DNA of 20,637 bases. Origin: JBFXEO01 sp050180015. GTDB lineage: Bacteria; Bacteroidota; Bacteroidia; Bacteroidales; Tenuifilaceae. Location: positions 1 through 20,637 of the forward strand of contig JBFXEO010000025.1 in NCBI GenBank assembly GCA_050180015.1, in the 5' to 3' direction. Position 1 is the first letter of the stretch. Each line of letters begins with the position of its first letter. Below are positions 7,628-15,965 of this stretch, in pieces. The notes beneath the pieces are model-generated. The model had not been told where the DNA came from and made no database searches. It saw only the letters and a list, made by a program, of their open reading frames with translations. The translations under genes and the position numbers were made by a program.

Positions 7628-9460
7628 ATGAGTAATAGCAGTTCATCATTAAAAACTGGAACCGAATCGTGGGGGTCAAGAATTGGACTTGTCCTTGCCA
7701 TGGCTGGGAATGCAGTAGGTTTCGGTAATTTTCTTCGGTTTCCCGTACAGGCAATTCAGAATGGTGGAGGCGCATTTATAATTCCTTACCTTGTTAGCTT
7801 AGTGCTTTTAGGTATTCCCCTGCTGTTGATTGAATGGTCGTCCGGCAGGTATGGAGGCAAGTTTGGATTCCATACAACTCCAATGATATTACAAAAAATG
7901 GGTAAACGCAAATTCTGGATGTATATTGGGGTTTTCGGGATATTCAGCAATATAGCCATTGCATCGTATTACTGTTACATGGAGAGCTGGACCATATCGT
8001 ATGTTTACCATTCCATTGTAGGAACCTTTTCAGGCATGGACCAGCATCAAGTTGCATCCTTTTTTAACGGTTACCTAGATATAACAACATCTTCTACAGG
8101 AATACCATTCGAAGCAATTATATTTTTCATACTCTGCCTGGCACTGAATATTTGGATACTTAGTAAAGGGTTGAGCGAGGGTATTGAAAAAGCAGCAAAA
8201 ATTGGCGTCCCCCTATTAATTGTATTCGGTACCTTTTTAGCAATCAAAGGCATATCTTTAAAAGCGGGACAAGATGGGGCAGCCTTTGATGGGGTTTTGG
8301 GGTTAAATTTTCTTTGGACTCCGGAATTCGATTCACTGACAAACCCAAAAGTTTGGCTAGCCGCTGCCGGGCAGATTTTTTTTACGCTATCTGTGGGAAT
8401 GGGATGTATTCATGCTTACGCCTCGTATGTAAAATCGAACGAGGATATTGCCTGCAACGCCATGTCGGCTGGTTTTATGAACGAATTTGTAGAAATTGTA
8501 CTGGGCAGCTCAATAATAATCCCCATTGCAATAGGTTATTTTGGTATTGATAAAGTAACAGAGCTCACAAACCTTGGCGGTTTGGGACTTGGATTTAGGA
8601 CCATGCCTTACCTGTTCTCGCAATGGGGCAGCGTTATGTCAGCATTTGCAGGCGTTGCTTTCTTTGGATTACTCTTTTTTGCAGGGATTACCTCTTCACT
8701 GGCAATGGGAACTCCTGTTGTTAGTTTCTTTAAGGATGAGTATGGTTGGAAACGCAGCAAGGCGGCTTTAGGATTTGGCCTATCCATACTAATTCTGGGA
8801 TTACCAACCGTAATATTCTTCAAAGAAGGTGTTTTTGATGAGTACGACTACTGGGGAGGTACCGTATCGCTATTTGTTTTTGCCATGTTCGAATCGATTC
8901 TTTTTGCATGGGTTTTTGGGCTGGATAAAGGCTGGAAAGAAATTAACGAAGGTGCGGATATCCGACTTCCCAGAATTTATAGGCCAATTCTAAAGTACGT
9001 AACTCCGGTTATATTGATAGTTGTATTCCTGGGTTCCTTAATCCGTCCGGAAAACGATGAATGGTCAAAGCTTAGCTTCAAAGGCTGGAAAGTACACAAT
9101 GAGAGCATAGTAGGGCAAATAATGCACAAGGGAATTGGGCCTAACAAGAACTATTTTGCCAACGAGTTTTACGCCGAAAATTCAGGAGTGGTACAAGGGG
9201 TAGTTGTTGAAAACTCCAGGAGCTTCCTACAAATAGATAATAACGGAAATTCAAAATTGTACTTGGCCAAAAATAATTATGAGACTTTGGTTAAAACCGG
9301 CGATACCGTAGAGGTTGGAACTCCCATATTTAAAGGCAATATCATTAACAGGGTTTTCTATGTTGATATGGCCCGCCTATTACTGGTTACCTTATTCATC
9401 ACAATTGCAATAATGGTACATTCAGCCTATAACCGTAGAAAAAAACTAAACCTGCTTTAA
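7628..9460 (+). CDS. LeuT-like neurotransmitter:sodium symporter family transporter
   Basis: A 610-residue, 12-helix transporter that imports an amino acid or similar substrate with Na+. Helix 1 carries GNAVGFGNFLRFP (27-39), almost as in LeuT; IEWSSGRYGG, YYCYMESW, GQIFFTLSVG (249-257), FAGITSS and DYWGGT also follow LeuT. By alignment from memory, substrate and sodium contacts are mostly kept (Asn28, Tyr115, Phe252, Thr253, Ser255, Asn285, Thr355, Ser356), while LeuT Phe259 becomes Met258 and Ile359 becomes Met360, so the substrate may differ from leucine. Glu289 matches LeuT Glu290, which makes transport chloride-independent. Oddly, about 105 residues (473-580) are inserted between helices 11 and 12, on the periplasmic side by topology. 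They are beta-rich and include VKTGDTVEVGTPIFKG. A MetS-like small subunit follows after 3 bp. Confidence 0.93.
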   Translation: MSNSSSSLKTGTESWGSRIGLVLAMAGNAVGFGNFLRFPVQAIQNGGGAFIIPYLVSLVLLGIPLLLIEWSSGRYGGKFGFHTTPMILQKMGKRKFWMYIGVFGIFSNIAIASYYCYMESWTISYVYHSIVGTFSGMDQHQVASFFNGYLDITTSSTGIPFEAIIFFILCLALNIWILSKGLSEGIEKAAKIGVPLLIVFGTFLAIKGISLKAGQDGAAFDGVLGLNFLWTPEFDSLTNPKVWLAAAGQIFFTLSVGMGCIHAYASYVKSNEDIACNAMSAGFMNEFVEIVLGSSIIIPIAIGYFGIDKVTELTNLGGLGLGFRTMPYLFSQWGSVMSAFAGVAFFGLLFFAGITSSLAMGTPVVSFFKDEYGWKRSKAALGFGLSILILGLPTVIFFKEGVFDEYDYWGGTVSLFVFAMFESILFAWVFGLDKGWKEINEGADIRLPRIYRPILKYVTPVILIVVFLGSLIRPENDEWSKLSFKGWKVHNESIVGQIMHKGIGPNKNYFANEFYAENSGVVQGVVVENSRSFLQIDNNGNSKLYLAKNNYETLVKTGDTVEVGTPIFKGNIINRVFYVDMARLLLVTLFITIAIMVHSAYNRRKKLNLL

Positions 9461-9463
9461 ACC

Positions 9464-9568
9464 ATGAATACGTCAGCGTTAATTACATTGATCTTAGTTT
9501 GGGGTGTTGTGATATCCCTTACGGGTTACTTCCTATATAAGGTACTTACTACAAAGAAAAAAGATTAG
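9464..9568 (+). CDS. MetS-like small subunit of the NSS transporter
   Basis: A 34-residue peptide reading MNTSALITLILVWGVVIS, then LTGYFLYKVLTTKKKD. It has one membrane helix (about 5-27) and a positively charged, presumably cytoplasmic tail. Its ATG is only 3 bp after the transporter stop. This matches the small accessory subunits found beside NSS amino-acid importers (MetS of the MetP/MetS methionine/alanine system in Corynebacterium is the known example): 30-60 residues, N-terminal helix, a tryptophan in the helix, Lys-rich end. It is short enough to be missed by routine gene calling. The assignment rests on position and architecture, since so short a peptide has little sequence signal. 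Confidence 0.75.
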   Translation: MNTSALITLILVWGVVISLTGYFLYKVLTTKKKD

Positions 9569-9695
9569 CAATACTGGGGCAGCATTATACCTCTGCCTCG
9601 GGTTAACATCGGGTTGGCACTGAAATAGATTGATGGGCAGCAAATGTACCTTGCCTATCCTTGCCGTTCGTATGCGGCTTAAGAGGGTGTTTGTA

Positions 9696-11633
9696 CTACC
9701 CCTTATACAATGGAATTGTAAACCCAAAATTACTCCCCTTTCCCGGTTCGCTCTCTACCCAAATTTTTCCACCGTGTTTTTCAACAAATTCCTTACAAAT
9801 CAAAAGACCTAATCCTGTACCCTGCTCTCCATACGTTCCAGCCGTTGTAAACGACTGAGCCATATCCCAAAGCTTTGCCCTGGTGTCCTTATCCATGCCT
9901 ATACCGTTGTCCGAAACGGTAATGGTTGCATTATTTTGATCATCCTCCGCAAAAACTGTAACCGCTCCTGATTCGTTGGTGAATTTTATAGCGTTTGAGA
10001 TAAGATTTCTAAGGATTGTTTTAACCATATTGCTATCGGCAAAAAGCAGCGTATTTTTAGTGCCCGAAAACTCAATGGATATATTTTTACGGTTAGCTTG
10101 ATCCAGTAAGATAGTAACCGCTTCGCCGCACAAATCCTGAAGGGATAATTTTTCGGGCTCGTAGGAAAGCTTACCAGCTTGCGATTTAACCCATAGTAGC
10201 AAATCATCCAATAAAGTATATGTTTTATTGGCGGCCATGCTTATCAAATTTAGCTGGCTCTCTATTTCATCCATGTCGTAGCTACGAATATTTGCATTGA
10301 GCAATTCAAGGAATCCCAGAATTGAAGCAAAAGGGCTTCTTAAATCGTGGGCCAGAATAGATATAAACCGATCTTTGTCGGAATTTATTTTTTTCAACTC
10401 TACATTTTGCTGCCTTACTATTTGCTCTGTGTCATGGCGTTGTGTTATATCGCGCAAAACGCTAACAACTTCATTATCGGCATAATGACTTATCCTATCT
10501 TCGAAGAATCTGACCGAGCCATTTACCTCAAGTGAAAATTCAATAATTTGCATTTCACTCGTTTCAATCGCATTTCTTGTGAGAGTTAATATTTTATCAA
10601 ATAATTCGGCAGGTAAGAAATCTTTTAGCTGCCGGTGAGGAGCTGGCATAAAGCTGCTGATTGTACTACCCTTGGGAACATAAGAATCGTAGTAATTGCC
10701 ATTAATATCTCCAATAAATATTGCATCGGGCAATGTGTTTAGAATAGCCACAATTTTTGCCTCATTTTCCCTAAGAGCCAGCTCTGCCTTGTACCGTTCC
10801 GTAACATCATGAATAATTAAAAACAGTATTTTCTTCCCTTCATATTGTATTGGGCTGGAATATACTTCTACGGCTCGTTCATCTCCTGAAGAAATTAACG
10901 TGGGTACTATGAAATGATCCTGCTGCTGCCCGATTATTTTTTCCCGAAACTCCGTAATATGCTTGTCCTGTGAAGAACTGGAATCTTTTGATATTTCTTT
11001 TAGTTCTTCAAGCGAATAACCATAAAACTTACACGCTGCAATATTAGCATCAATAATACGAAGGGCTTCCGGGTCCACAAGAAACATCATGGAACTATGA
11101 TGGATAAAAACATTTTTAAACCGATTCTCGCTGTCCCGTAGTAATTCTTCTGTTTTTTTTCGTTCCGTTATATCAATGGAAAAACCTGCCAGGTAACGGG
11201 GTTTCCCTTTAATTTGAATTGGGAATTTAATTGTTGTAAAGTACCTACCATTAAATTCTTCCTCTACTTCTATGGTTTCATTTTCCCTCAAAATCTTCAA
11301 ATCATCCTCATCCATTTTTTTTGCAAAATCGGTTGGAAAAAGTTCATAGTTTGATTTTCCAACCATTTGATTAACTGGCATGCCCAGTAACTGTTCAAAA
11401 TTTTGGCTTAAATACAAGGCCTTATCATTCTCATCTTTTAAGTAGATTAGAATTGGACTGTACCTAAGTATGAGGTTAAGGATAGCTTCGCTTCTGTTAC
11501 TATTAATATTTTCAGGGGTAAACTGGCTAAAATCATTTTTCTTTGATACAAAACTTTCGGCTATTTCCAGCCTTTTCTTGAGAAGTTCCAGCTCCTGCTG
11601 CAATTCCTCGTATGTAGGTTTAGTATTTGCCAT
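9696..11633 (-). CDS. soluble multi-PAS sensor histidine kinase
   Basis: A 645-residue kinase without membrane segments, so it senses in the cytoplasm. Order: short coiled coil about 5-30; PAS 1 about 50-157 ending FSIDITERKK; PAS 2 about 170-282 ending IIHDVTERY; a more divergent PAS 3 about 292-400 ending VLRDITQRH; HisKA with ILAHDLRSPF and phospho-acceptor His429; HATPase_c with N-box Asn547, DNGIGM at 575-580 and GTGLGL at 605-610. All kinase motifs are intact. The PAS ligand or cofactor is not deducible; PAS 1 has no LOV-type cysteine motif that I can see. No response regulator gene is adjacent. It is divergent from mnmE. Confidence 0.93.
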   Translation of the reverse strand: MANTKPTYEELQQELELLKKRLEIAESFVSKKNDFSQFTPENINSNRSEAILNLILRYSPILIYLKDENDKALYLSQNFEQLLGMPVNQMVGKSNYELFPTDFAKKMDEDDLKILRENETIEVEEEFNGRYFTTIKFPIQIKGKPRYLAGFSIDITERKKTEELLRDSENRFKNVFIHHSSMMFLVDPEALRIIDANIAACKFYGYSLEELKEISKDSSSSQDKHITEFREKIIGQQQDHFIVPTLISSGDERAVEVYSSPIQYEGKKILFLIIHDVTERYKAELALRENEAKIVAILNTLPDAIFIGDINGNYYDSYVPKGSTISSFMPAPHRQLKDFLPAELFDKILTLTRNAIETSEMQIIEFSLEVNGSVRFFEDRISHYADNEVVSVLRDITQRHDTEQIVRQQNVELKKINSDKDRFISILAHDLRSPFASILGFLELLNANIRSYDMDEIESQLNLISMAANKTYTLLDDLLLWVKSQAGKLSYEPEKLSLQDLCGEAVTILLDQANRKNISIEFSGTKNTLLFADSNMVKTILRNLISNAIKFTNESGAVTVFAEDDQNNATITVSDNGIGMDKDTRAKLWDMAQSFTTAGTYGEQGTGLGLLICKEFVEKHGGKIWVESEPGKGSNFGFTIPLYKG

Positions 11634-11693
11634 TGCAAGTATTTCTGCTAAAACTATGAATTTTTAACTTACAGTAAATCTAACATTGGGTTA

Positions 11694-11701
11694 TAAAGGT
11701 A
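11694..11701 (-). promoter_or_regulatory. possible -7 element of the PAS kinase gene
   Basis: On the minus strand TACCTTTA (11701-11694) resembles TAnnTTTG with one mismatch, about 60 bp before the kinase ATG. No upstream activator site like the three described in the right part is present here. Confidence 0.25.
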
Positions 11702-11812
11702 AGTAAAAAAAACAGCTGGTGTCAACAATTATCCGTTTATCGGTATTTATCTTTTAGTTCATACACACCGAACAAAAATACCTGAGATCGGTTAAGCTGT
11801 AAAACAATTCGT

Positions 11813-11820
11813 AATTTTGC
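11813..11820 (+). promoter_or_regulatory. predicted -7 element of mnmE
   Basis: TAATTTTG is an exact TAnnTTTG match followed by CA, only 10 bp before the mnmE ATG. The transcript would have a leader of a few bases at most. This placement also supports ATG 11831 as the true start. Confidence 0.5.
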
Positions 11821-11830
11821 ACAAAAAATA

Positions 11831-13231
11831 ATGTTCGACGATTCAACCATAGCCGCCATAGCCACTCCTCCCGGAATGGGGGCCATTGCGGTTATCCGCC
11901 TTAGCGGTAAGGATTCTATTACCATTGCCGACAGTGTTTTCCAATCATCGAAAAAAAGCAAGAAACTTATAAACCAGGAGCCCTACACCCTGCATTACGG
12001 CTCAATTATAGATGCAGGTAGAGTGCTAGACGACGTTTTGGTTAGTGTTTTTAAAGCACCTCACTCATATACTGGCGAAGATAGCGTTGAGATATCGTGC
12101 CACGGTTCGGTGGTTATTCAACAGCAAATCCTGGAACTACTTATAAAAAATGGAGCAAGACTGGCAAAACCGGGAGAATTTACGCTGCGTGCCTTTCTAC
12201 ATGGAAAAATTGACTTATCGCAGGCGGAGGCCGTTGCCGATCTTATAGCATCGTCGAGCGAAGCTGCCCGTAGGGTTGCCCTACAGCAAATGCGTGGTGG
12301 CTTTTCCGGCAAACTTAACAGTTTGCGCGAGCAATTGCTCCAATTCACCGCACTTATAGAGCTGGAACTCGATTTTAGCGAGGAAGATGTTGAATTTGCC
12401 GATCGTACCCAGCTGGAACAGCTTGTCCGGGGAATTCAATCAGAGGTTACCCGGCTGATAGAGTCGTTCAGCCAAGGAAATGCCATAAAATCGGGAATCC
12501 CGGTTACCATTGCGGGTAAACCCAACGTGGGTAAATCCACATTGTTGAACCGTTTGCTCAACGAGGAAAAGGCCATTGTATCGGAAATTGCCGGAACCAC
12601 ACGCGATTCCATCGAGGATACCATACATTTAGGTGGAATTCAATTTAGGTTTATAGATACTGCCGGGTTGCGCATAACCTCCGATACCGTTGAATCCGTT
12701 GGGGTTGAACGGGCACTTAACAAAATCGATCAGGCAAAAGTTGTTCTGTACCTTATTGACGCGCAGGAAAGCATGAAGGACTGCCTAGATACCATTGCCG
12801 GTTTTAAGCCAAAATTGAATAACAACCAAACACTTATAGTCCTTGTAAACAAGGAGGACAAATCGAACCCGGAACACACCGACGACTTGGTTACCGCCAT
12901 TGGCAAGCAGTTTGACTGCCAGTCAATATCAATTTCGGCGAAAGGCGGGCATAATATCGACAAGCTAACACAACACCTAATCAAAGTAGGATTAGGCGGG
13001 CAACCGGAAAACGAAGACGTAATTGTAACGAATGCACGCCATTACGATTCGCTGATTAACACCCAAAAAAGCCTTGAACAGGTTTTAAACGGACTAAAAA
13101 GTAGTATCACCGGCGATTTACTGTCCATCGATATCCGCCAGGCAATTTACCATCTGGGCGAAATAACCGGTGAAATAACTAATGACGAAATACTTGGATA
13201 CATATTTTCGAAGTTCTGCATCGGAAAATAA
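11831..13231 (+). CDS. mnmE: tRNA uridine-5-carboxymethylaminomethyl(34) synthesis GTPase MnmE
   Basis: A 466-residue protein of normal MnmE length. With MnmG (not in this window) it installs the 5-carboxymethylaminomethyl group on wobble uridine 34 of certain tRNAs. Seen: N-terminal tetrahydrofolate-binding domain (IAAIATPPGMGAIAVIRLSG, HSYTGEDSVEISCHG, KPGEFTLRAFLHGKIDL); central helical domain; inserted G domain with P-loop GKPNVGKS (229-236), GTTRD switch (255-259), DTAG (276-279) and NKED (340-343); C-terminal FCIGK with catalytic Cys463. All functional motifs are intact. It has its own predicted promoter and is divergent from the PAS kinase. Confidence 0.98.
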   Translation: MFDDSTIAAIATPPGMGAIAVIRLSGKDSITIADSVFQSSKKSKKLINQEPYTLHYGSIIDAGRVLDDVLVSVFKAPHSYTGEDSVEISCHGSVVIQQQILELLIKNGARLAKPGEFTLRAFLHGKIDLSQAEAVADLIASSSEAARRVALQQMRGGFSGKLNSLREQLLQFTALIELELDFSEEDVEFADRTQLEQLVRGIQSEVTRLIESFSQGNAIKSGIPVTIAGKPNVGKSTLLNRLLNEEKAIVSEIAGTTRDSIEDTIHLGGIQFRFIDTAGLRITSDTVESVGVERALNKIDQAKVVLYLIDAQESMKDCLDTIAGFKPKLNNNQTLIVLVNKEDKSNPEHTDDLVTAIGKQFDCQSISISAKGGHNIDKLTQHLIKVGLGGQPENEDVIVTNARHYDSLINTQKSLEQVLNGLKSSITGDLLSIDIRQAIYHLGEITGEITNDEILGYIFSKFCIGK

Positions 13232-13316
13232 GTCCCTGCTAAAAAACAGTTGCTCGTTGATTCCTAAAATGTTATATTAGCATCTAAGTTGTATATTGAA
13301 CGTATATGAAGGTATA

Positions 13317-13877
13317 GTGAAGCTGTACATCAAAAATATGGTTTGCATCCGCTGTCAAATGGTGGTAAAAGCCGAACTCGAAAAACTTGGCTTGCGCTAT
13401 ACTGATGTAAAGATTGGAGAGGCAAACTTGGTTGAAGACATACTACCCGAACAGCTAAAACAGCTGGATTTAGCGCTAAAAAAAACAGGGCTGATGCTAA
13501 TGGATGATAAGAAAAGCATCATAGTGGAAAAAACTAAAAGCGCAATCATAGAATTAGTGCACTATAGGGAAGATCAAATTAAGGTAAACCTATCGGATTA
13601 CTTAAGTGAAAAACTCAATTATGACTATACTTACCTGGCCAACCTTTTCTCTGAGGTTAAAGGTATTACCATCGAAAAATTTTACTTGACCCATAAAATT
13701 GAAAAAGTAAAGGAGCTTATTGTTTATGATGAACTTAACCTTACGGAGATAGCCTACAGGATGCACTATAGTAGTGTTGCCCATCTTTCAAACCAATTTA
13801 AAAAGTTTACAGGCCTTACCCCGTCATATTTTAAAAAACTCAAAAGTAAGCGACGCAACACATTAGAAGATGTGTGA
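13317..13877 (+). CDS. short AraC-type regulator with N-terminal CxxC (HMA-like) domain
   Basis: About 186 residues. The N-terminus (MKLYIKNMVCIRCQ...) has Cys10-x-x-Cys13 in a context like the ferredoxin-fold heavy-metal-associated domain of copper chaperones. The C-terminal half is an AraC/XylS double helix-turn-helix: YTYLANLFSEVKGITIEKF, IEKVKELI, LTEIAYRMHYSSVAHLSNQF, then KKFTGLTPSYFKKL. I chose GTG 13317 because the protein then begins at the first conserved strand; TTG 13296 would add seven residues and ATG 13338 would cut into the domain. What the CxxC domain senses (metal, redox or nothing) is unknown. The stop codon overlaps the first of three matching promoter sites, so it is my candidate for their activator; this is inference from location and repeat spacing. 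Confidence 0.8.
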   Translation: MKLYIKNMVCIRCQMVVKAELEKLGLRYTDVKIGEANLVEDILPEQLKQLDLALKKTGLMLMDDKKSIIVEKTKSAIIELVHYREDQIKVNLSDYLSEKLNYDYTYLANLFSEVKGITIEKFYLTHKIEKVKELIVYDELNLTEIAYRMHYSSVAHLSNQFKKFTGLTPSYFKKLKSKRRNTLEDV

Positions 13878-13937
13878 ATCTTGTAAAGAATAATCAAAAT
13901 TGTGTAATGCCCCGCCCCTATTATCCTATTAACTTTG
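13871..13937 (+). promoter_or_regulatory. activator site plus promoter, copy A (radical SAM gene)
   Basis: TGTGTGAATCTTGTAA at 13871-13886 is followed by TTGTGTAA at 13900-13907 and the -7 element TAACTTTG at 13930-13937, exactly 59 bp from the site start. No TTG stands at the -33 position. The first bases overlap the last codons and stop of the AraC-type gene. The -7 element is 65 bp before the radical SAM ATG. Copies B (15488) and C (20033, minus strand) align without gaps. Confidence 0.8.
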
Positions 13938-14001
13938 AACCAATATTATTTCTTAATTGAAGGTAATTCAGGTATTTTTTTATAGACCTGCCGAGAAAAC
14001 G

Positions 14002-15483
14002 ATGAAAATATTATTAATCTACCCGTACTGTCCAAGTTCTTTTTGGAGTTTTAGGCATGCACTGAAGTTCATCGCTAAAAAGGCAGCCGTGCCTCCGCTT
14101 GGATTAATAACAGTATCGGCAATGCTTCCAAAAACATGGCAGAAAAGACTGATAGATATGAATGTGTCAGCTCTACAGGCAAGTGATATTCAATGGGCCG
14201 ATTATGTTTTTATTAGTGCCATGTATATACAAAAAGAGTCAGTAAACTATATAATTGGTGAATGTATAAAGCACAATACTAAAATTGTTGCCGGAGGGCC
14301 TCTTTTTACTCAAGAATATAAAAACTACCCCAGAATAGACCATTTTATTCTGAATGAAGCTGAAATTACATTACCTATGTTTATAAACGATTTGCAAGAG
14401 GGGCATCCGCAAAAACTATATAAGACCTCGGAATATGCCGATATTACCCAAACCCCAATACCTGATTACCATTTACTGTCAAGGAAGGATTATGCTTTTA
14501 TGAATATTCAAGTTTCCAGAGGATGTCCTTTTTCCTGCGACTTTTGTGAAATCACTTCGCTCTTGGGCCATAAGGTAAGGATAAAGGATACACAACAAAT
14601 TGTAAATGAACTTGACATACTATATAAACTTAATTGGCGTGGGCCGATATTTATTGTTGATGACAATTTTATTGGTAATAAAAGTTCCATAAAAAATAAT
14701 TTGCTCCCCGTAATGAAAGGTTGGATGCAAACCCACAAATACCCATATTCTTTCAATACCGAAACCTCGATCAATTTGGCTGATGATGATGAATTGATGT
14801 CGTTAATGGTTGAGGCGGGTTTTATCTCTACTTTTATTGGCATTGAGACACCCGAAGAAAATTCACTGCATGAATGCAACAAGGTTCAGAACAAAAACCG
14901 CAACTTATTGCAGAGTGTAATCAAAATACAAAAATCGGGTATGCAGGTTTCGGGAGGGTTTATTGTTGGTTTCGATAGCGATACTTCGAATGTATTTCAA
15001 CGACAGATTGATTTTATACAAAATAGCGGTATCGTTTCTGCTATGGTTGGCCTGTTGAATGCACCTAAAAACACAAAACTTTATGAACGATTGGCCTCAG
15101 AAAATAGATTAACAGTCGAAGCTACCGGAAATAATACCGATTATTCAATAAACTTCATCCCTAAAATGAGCTATAATGAGCTTATAGCAGGGTATAAAAA
15201 AATTATATATAATATCTATGCAACAAAACCTTATTACAAAAGGGTTCGACAGCTATTAATCAATCATAGCCAGGCGCACAAACAAAAACTACGATTGAAC
15301 TTTTCGCTTTTGGTAAGTTTTATCAAAACAATTTTAATTATCGGTATTATAAACAACGGGAGGGGTGAATATTGGAAATTACTTACTTGGACCCTCTTCA
15401 AACGGCCCAGGTCAATTATTGATGCTGTAACGTTTACAGTATATGGCTATCATTATCAAAAGATTTACGGAGTAAGGAGTTAA
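14002..15483 (+). CDS. B12-binding-domain radical SAM protein (DUF4070 / hopanoid-methylase-like)
   Basis: A 493-residue protein. The N-terminal part (MKILLIYPYCP, FWSFRHALKFIAKKA, PPLGLITVSAMLP, VAGGPLFT) is the cobalamin-binding-like domain of the group that includes the C-2 hopanoid methylase HpnP. No DxHxxG motif is visible, which is usual for this group. The radical SAM cluster is CPFSCDFC, Cys175, Cys179 and Cys182. The C-terminal region fits DUF4070, with a hydrophobic stretch near 430-445. The likely chemistry is methylation or rearrangement of a lipid-like substrate; the actual substrate is unknown and no hopanoid biosynthesis gene lies nearby. ATG 14002 is preferred over TTG 13957. 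The gene has its own activator-type promoter (copy A). Confidence 0.85.
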   Translation: MKILLIYPYCPSSFWSFRHALKFIAKKAAVPPLGLITVSAMLPKTWQKRLIDMNVSALQASDIQWADYVFISAMYIQKESVNYIIGECIKHNTKIVAGGPLFTQEYKNYPRIDHFILNEAEITLPMFINDLQEGHPQKLYKTSEYADITQTPIPDYHLLSRKDYAFMNIQVSRGCPFSCDFCEITSLLGHKVRIKDTQQIVNELDILYKLNWRGPIFIVDDNFIGNKSSIKNNLLPVMKGWMQTHKYPYSFNTETSINLADDDELMSLMVEAGFISTFIGIETPEENSLHECNKVQNKNRNLLQSVIKIQKSGMQVSGGFIVGFDSDTSNVFQRQIDFIQNSGIVSAMVGLLNAPKNTKLYERLASENRLTVEATGNNTDYSINFIPKMSYNELIAGYKKIIYNIYATKPYYKRVRQLLINHSQAHKQKLRLNFSLLVSFIKTILIIGIINNGRGEYWKLLTWTLFKRPRSIIDAVTFTVYGYHYQKIYGVRS

Positions 15484-15487
15484 CAAA

Positions 15488-15554
15488 TGTGTGAATGATG
15501 TAACTTCTTACATCAATAGTATAACACATAAACAAATTGGTTGGGCTACCTTTA
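15488..15554 (+). promoter_or_regulatory. activator site plus promoter, copy B (cupin gene)
   Basis: TGTGTGAATGATGTAACTT at 15488-15506 is identical over 19 bases to copy C on the other strand. TAGTATAAC follows at 15517-15525, and the -7 element TACCTTTA at 15547-15554 is again 59 bp from the site start. The site begins 4 bp after the radical SAM stop and 95 bp before the cupin ATG. Unlike A and C, this copy also contains an inverted repeat, TGATGTAA/TTACATCA with a CTTC loop (15496-15515). Confidence 0.8.
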
Positions 15555-15566
15555 CAACAGCCCAAC
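15540..15566. promoter_or_regulatory. hairpin or operator across the -7 element of the cupin promoter
   Basis: GTTGGGCT (15540-15547) and AGCCCAAC (15559-15566) form a perfect 8-bp inverted repeat whose centre covers the -7 element TACCTTTA. It could be a repressor operator or form a structure in the 5' end of the transcript. Copies A and C have nothing comparable. Confidence 0.45.
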
Positions 15567-15582
15567 GCTATAACATAAAAGT

Positions 15583-15933
15583 ATGCTTACTACCGAAATT
15601 GAAAAATCGAAAGCCCACATTCTGATAGAGATCATTGAGTACATACCCAACTCAGTGGTAACTAAAACCATAATCAGAAAAACTACAGGAAATGTAAGTG
15701 TTGTTGCTATTGATACCGGCGAGGCCCTTGCCGAAAAAATATCTCCATTTGACACCTTTATCCAAATTATTGAAGGCAATGCCGAAATTCTTATCGATGA
15801 TAAATCGAATATGCTTAATACCGGCGAAGCAATTATAATACCAGCCCATACCTCTCATGTAGTTAAGGCCAATGTAAGGTTCAAAATGATTTCAACCATA
15901 ATAAAGAGTGGATACGAGGAAATCAACGTTTAG
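15583..15933 (+). CDS. small cupin-domain protein
   Basis: A 116-residue single-domain cupin. The second half shows the conserved barrel pattern FDTFIQIIEGNAEILIDD, then NTGEAIIIPAHTSHVVKA. The first metal-binding motif (GxxxxxHxH) is degenerate: SPFDTF stands where HxH would be. Only the second-motif histidines near 89-92 remain, so a catalytic metal centre is doubtful and a binding or signalling role is as likely. It is the first gene after promoter copy B and is followed 32 bp later by a lysine-rich small protein, probably in the same transcript. Such small cupins are often annotated as stress or quorum-related proteins, without proven function. Confidence 0.85.
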   Translation: MLTTEIEKSKAHILIEIIEYIPNSVVTKTIIRKTTGNVSVVAIDTGEALAEKISPFDTFIQIIEGNAEILIDDKSNMLNTGEAIIIPAHTSHVVKANVRFKMISTIIKSGYEEINV

Positions 15934-15965
15934 CAACACTTTAAACCATCCTAAATTAAACTATC

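Noticed and set aside
13957..14001. TTG start 15 codons upstream in the radical SAM gene
   Set aside because: The extension is not part of the conserved MKILLIYP start and would leave a leader of only about 20 nt after the -7 element.
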